This document shows, one piece after another, positions 6,563-8,003 of a stretch of 8,003 bases of DNA (its first letter is position 1; each line of letters starts with the position of its first letter). Below the pieces are notes generated by a model that saw only the letters and a list, made by a program, of their open reading frames with translations, had not been told where the DNA came from and ran no database searches. The stretch spans positions 1 through 8,003 of the forward strand of contig DAOUKZ010000211.1 in NCBI GenBank assembly GCA_034420775.1, written 5' to 3'. The position numbers and the translations under genes were made by a program. The stretch is from DAOUKH01 sp034420775. GTDB lineage: Bacteria; Chloroflexota; Dehalococcoidia; SHYB01.

Positions 6563-8003
6563 ATGGCGGAAGAGACCGAAATCCTCTCCGCGGAAACGCT
6601 GGCCGAGGAACAGGGAGAGCAGACGGACCGCTGCCTGCATTGCGGCGCCGATATCGAGCACGCCCCCGCCTACACGCGCTACCGCGTGTGCCCTCAGTGC
6701 CGCTTCCACTACAACCTTCCCGCGCTGCGGCGCATCAATCTGCTGACCGACGCCGGGACCTTCCGCGAGATGAACCAATCGCTGGTCCCGCTCGACCCGC
6801 TTTCTTTTTCCGATCACCTTTCCTACCGGGACCGGCTCTCCCAAGCGCAGAGTGTCACCGGCCTGCTCGAAGCGGTGGTGACCGGCACGGCCAACATCGG
6901 CGGGATTCACGCCGTGCTTGCCGTGACGGACTTCGGCTTCATGGGCGGCAGCATCGGGAGCGCCGTCGGCGAGAAGATCGCCCAGGCCGCCGAGGCGGCC
7001 GTACGGCAGCGCATTCCCTTCGTGCTGGTGGCATCCGGCGGCACGCCGCGTATCCGCGAGGGCATGCTCTCGCTGATGCAGATGGCGAAGGTCGTGACCA
7101 CCCTCAAGCGGCTCCGCAAGAAGCAGGTCCCGTTCATCGCGGTGCTGGGGAGCCCGTCGTCGAGCTACCTCTTCTCCTCGGCGGCGAGCATGGCGGACGT
7201 CATCCTGGCCGAGCCCGGCGCCCTGATTGGCTTCGTGCCGAAGAAGGTCGTTGAACGAGCGTCTGGGAAAGAGAACCTGCCCAAGGACTATCACACGGCC
7301 GAGTTTTATCTGCGGCACGGCGCCGTCGACGCCATCGTCGACCGGCAGCGGTTGAAGCAGCACCTGGCGCTCCTACTCGACCTGTTCAGCGTCAAGTTCC
7401 GTCTGACCATCGCCAACCGGGCGCGCCTGCGGGCCCAGGAGGCCCCACAGGCGCCGGCCTGGGAGCGTCTGCAGCTTGCGCGCCACGAGCAACGTCCATC
7501 GGCCCGCGATTTCGTCGAGCGGATAACCTCAAACTTCGTCGAGCTTCACGGCGATCGGGTGAGCGCCGACGATCCAGGCATGTTGATCGGCATGGGCTAT
7601 CTCGCCGGCGAGGCGGTCATGGTCATTGGCAACGACCGGGGCCGCGACGACGATGACGGAGCCGCCCGGGTGACCCCGGCGGGCCTCCGCAAGGCCCAAC
7701 GTGCCCTGCGCATGGCCGAACGCTTCAAGCTCCCCGTGATCACGCTGATCGACACGCCCGGCGTCCTGCAGTCCATCGAGGCCGAGGAAGAGGGCATCGC
7801 CGCCGCCGTCGGCGAGACGATCAGCCGCATGTCAGACCTGCGAACGCCGATCATCTCCGTGATCATCGGCGAGGGCGGAAGCGAGGCGGCCATCGCGCTC
7901 AGCGTCGCCGACCGAATCCTGATGCTGGAGAACGCGATCTTCACGCCGATCACCCCGGAGGCGGCGGCCCTGATCCTCTACCGCGACCCCGACAAGGTCG
8001 AGG
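6563..8003 (+). CDS. accDA: Fused acetyl-CoA carboxylase carboxyltransferase (AccD-AccA), 3' end outside window
   Basis: Carboxyltransferase half-reaction of acetyl-CoA carboxylase: carboxyl from biotin-BCCP to acetyl-CoA, giving malonyl-CoA for fatty acid synthesis, in the cytoplasm. The frame from ATG 6563 runs off the right edge (480 codons visible). The beta half (about 1-290) starts with a four-cysteine zinc finger, C24, C27, C43, C46, spaced CX2CX15CX2C as in E. coli AccD, then FGFMGGSIGSAVGEK, ASGG (157-160) with SLMQMAK, and AEPGALIGF. After a short linker the alpha half begins near W300 (WERLQLARHEQRP), with ADDPGMLIGMG, IDTPG (396-400), and GEGGSEAA (436-443). The roughly 65-residue N-terminal helical part of stand-alone AccA is absent. 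Several normally conserved glycines are changed: the beta-subunit PTxGGV becomes P198 SSSYL, and alpha GGSGGA becomes GGSEAA. It may therefore be a divergent or specialised carboxyltransferase. The fold assignment is firm; exact substrate is not proven. Confidence 0.92.
   Translation, partial: MAEETEILSAETLAEEQGEQTDRCLHCGADIEHAPAYTRYRVCPQCRFHYNLPALRRINLLTDAGTFREMNQSLVPLDPLSFSDHLSYRDRLSQAQSVTGLLEAVVTGTANIGGIHAVLAVTDFGFMGGSIGSAVGEKIAQAAEAAVRQRIPFVLVASGGTPRIREGMLSLMQMAKVVTTLKRLRKKQVPFIAVLGSPSSSYLFSSAASMADVILAEPGALIGFVPKKVVERASGKENLPKDYHTAEFYLRHGAVDAIVDRQRLKQHLALLLDLFSVKFRLTIANRARLRAQEAPQAPAWERLQLARHEQRPSARDFVERITSNFVELHGDRVSADDPGMLIGMGYLAGEAVMVIGNDRGRDDDDGAARVTPAGLRKAQRALRMAERFKLPVITLIDTPGVLQSIEAEEEGIAAAVGETISRMSDLRTPIISVIIGEGGSEAAIALSVADRILMLENAIFTPITPEAAALILYRDPDKVE

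Noticed and set aside
6518..7363. Minus-strand open frame opposite the beta half of accDA
   Set aside because: The plus-strand frame has a zinc finger and carboxyltransferase motifs; the antisense frame has none.

Overview
The window reads like a high-GC bacterial chromosome. Four consecutive plus-strand genes from about 1465 to the right edge form a compact, apparently co-transcribed housekeeping block: family 4 uracil-DNA glycosylase, RNase J, FtsK DNA translocase, and a fused AccD-AccA acetyl-CoA carboxylase carboxyltransferase. RNase J next to an FtsK whose motor core looks Chloroflexota-like, plus a fused carboxyltransferase, makes me lean towards Chloroflexota (perhaps Dehalococcoidia). 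That rests on remembered family features only; Actinomycetota or another high-GC lineage is not excluded.

Left part (1-1109): the 3' part of a Fic-family AMP-transferase gene. Its reading frame is open to the left edge, so the gene starts outside the window. It is visibly less GC-rich than the rest: a hand count gives 29 of 60 G+C at 301-360, against 46 of 60 at 3001-3060 in RNase J. It is probably accessory or acquired DNA.

Middle (1110-1464): about 355 bases with no credible gene. It holds a 20-bp inverted repeat of the form ATTCCC-N8-GGGAAT (the layout of the neisserial dRS3 repeat), a second small C/G-rich inverted repeat, and a plausible sigma-70-type promoter just ahead of the glycosylase gene.

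Right part (1465-8003): the gaps between the four genes are 42, 0 and 25 bases. RNase J and FtsK abut stop-to-start with a ribosome binding site inside the end of rnj, which suggests translational coupling. The other two gaps each carry a GC-rich hairpin beside the next ribosome binding site. The genes cover DNA repair, RNA processing, chromosome segregation and fatty acid synthesis, so the cluster links growth functions rather than forming one pathway.

I see no phage, CRISPR, toxin-antitoxin pair or obviously new system. The points most worth a second look are the altered glycine motifs in the AccDA active-site region, the C-terminal sliding-clamp-like QLGLF tail of the glycosylase, and the dRS3-like element at the junction between the low-GC Fic gene and the core operon.
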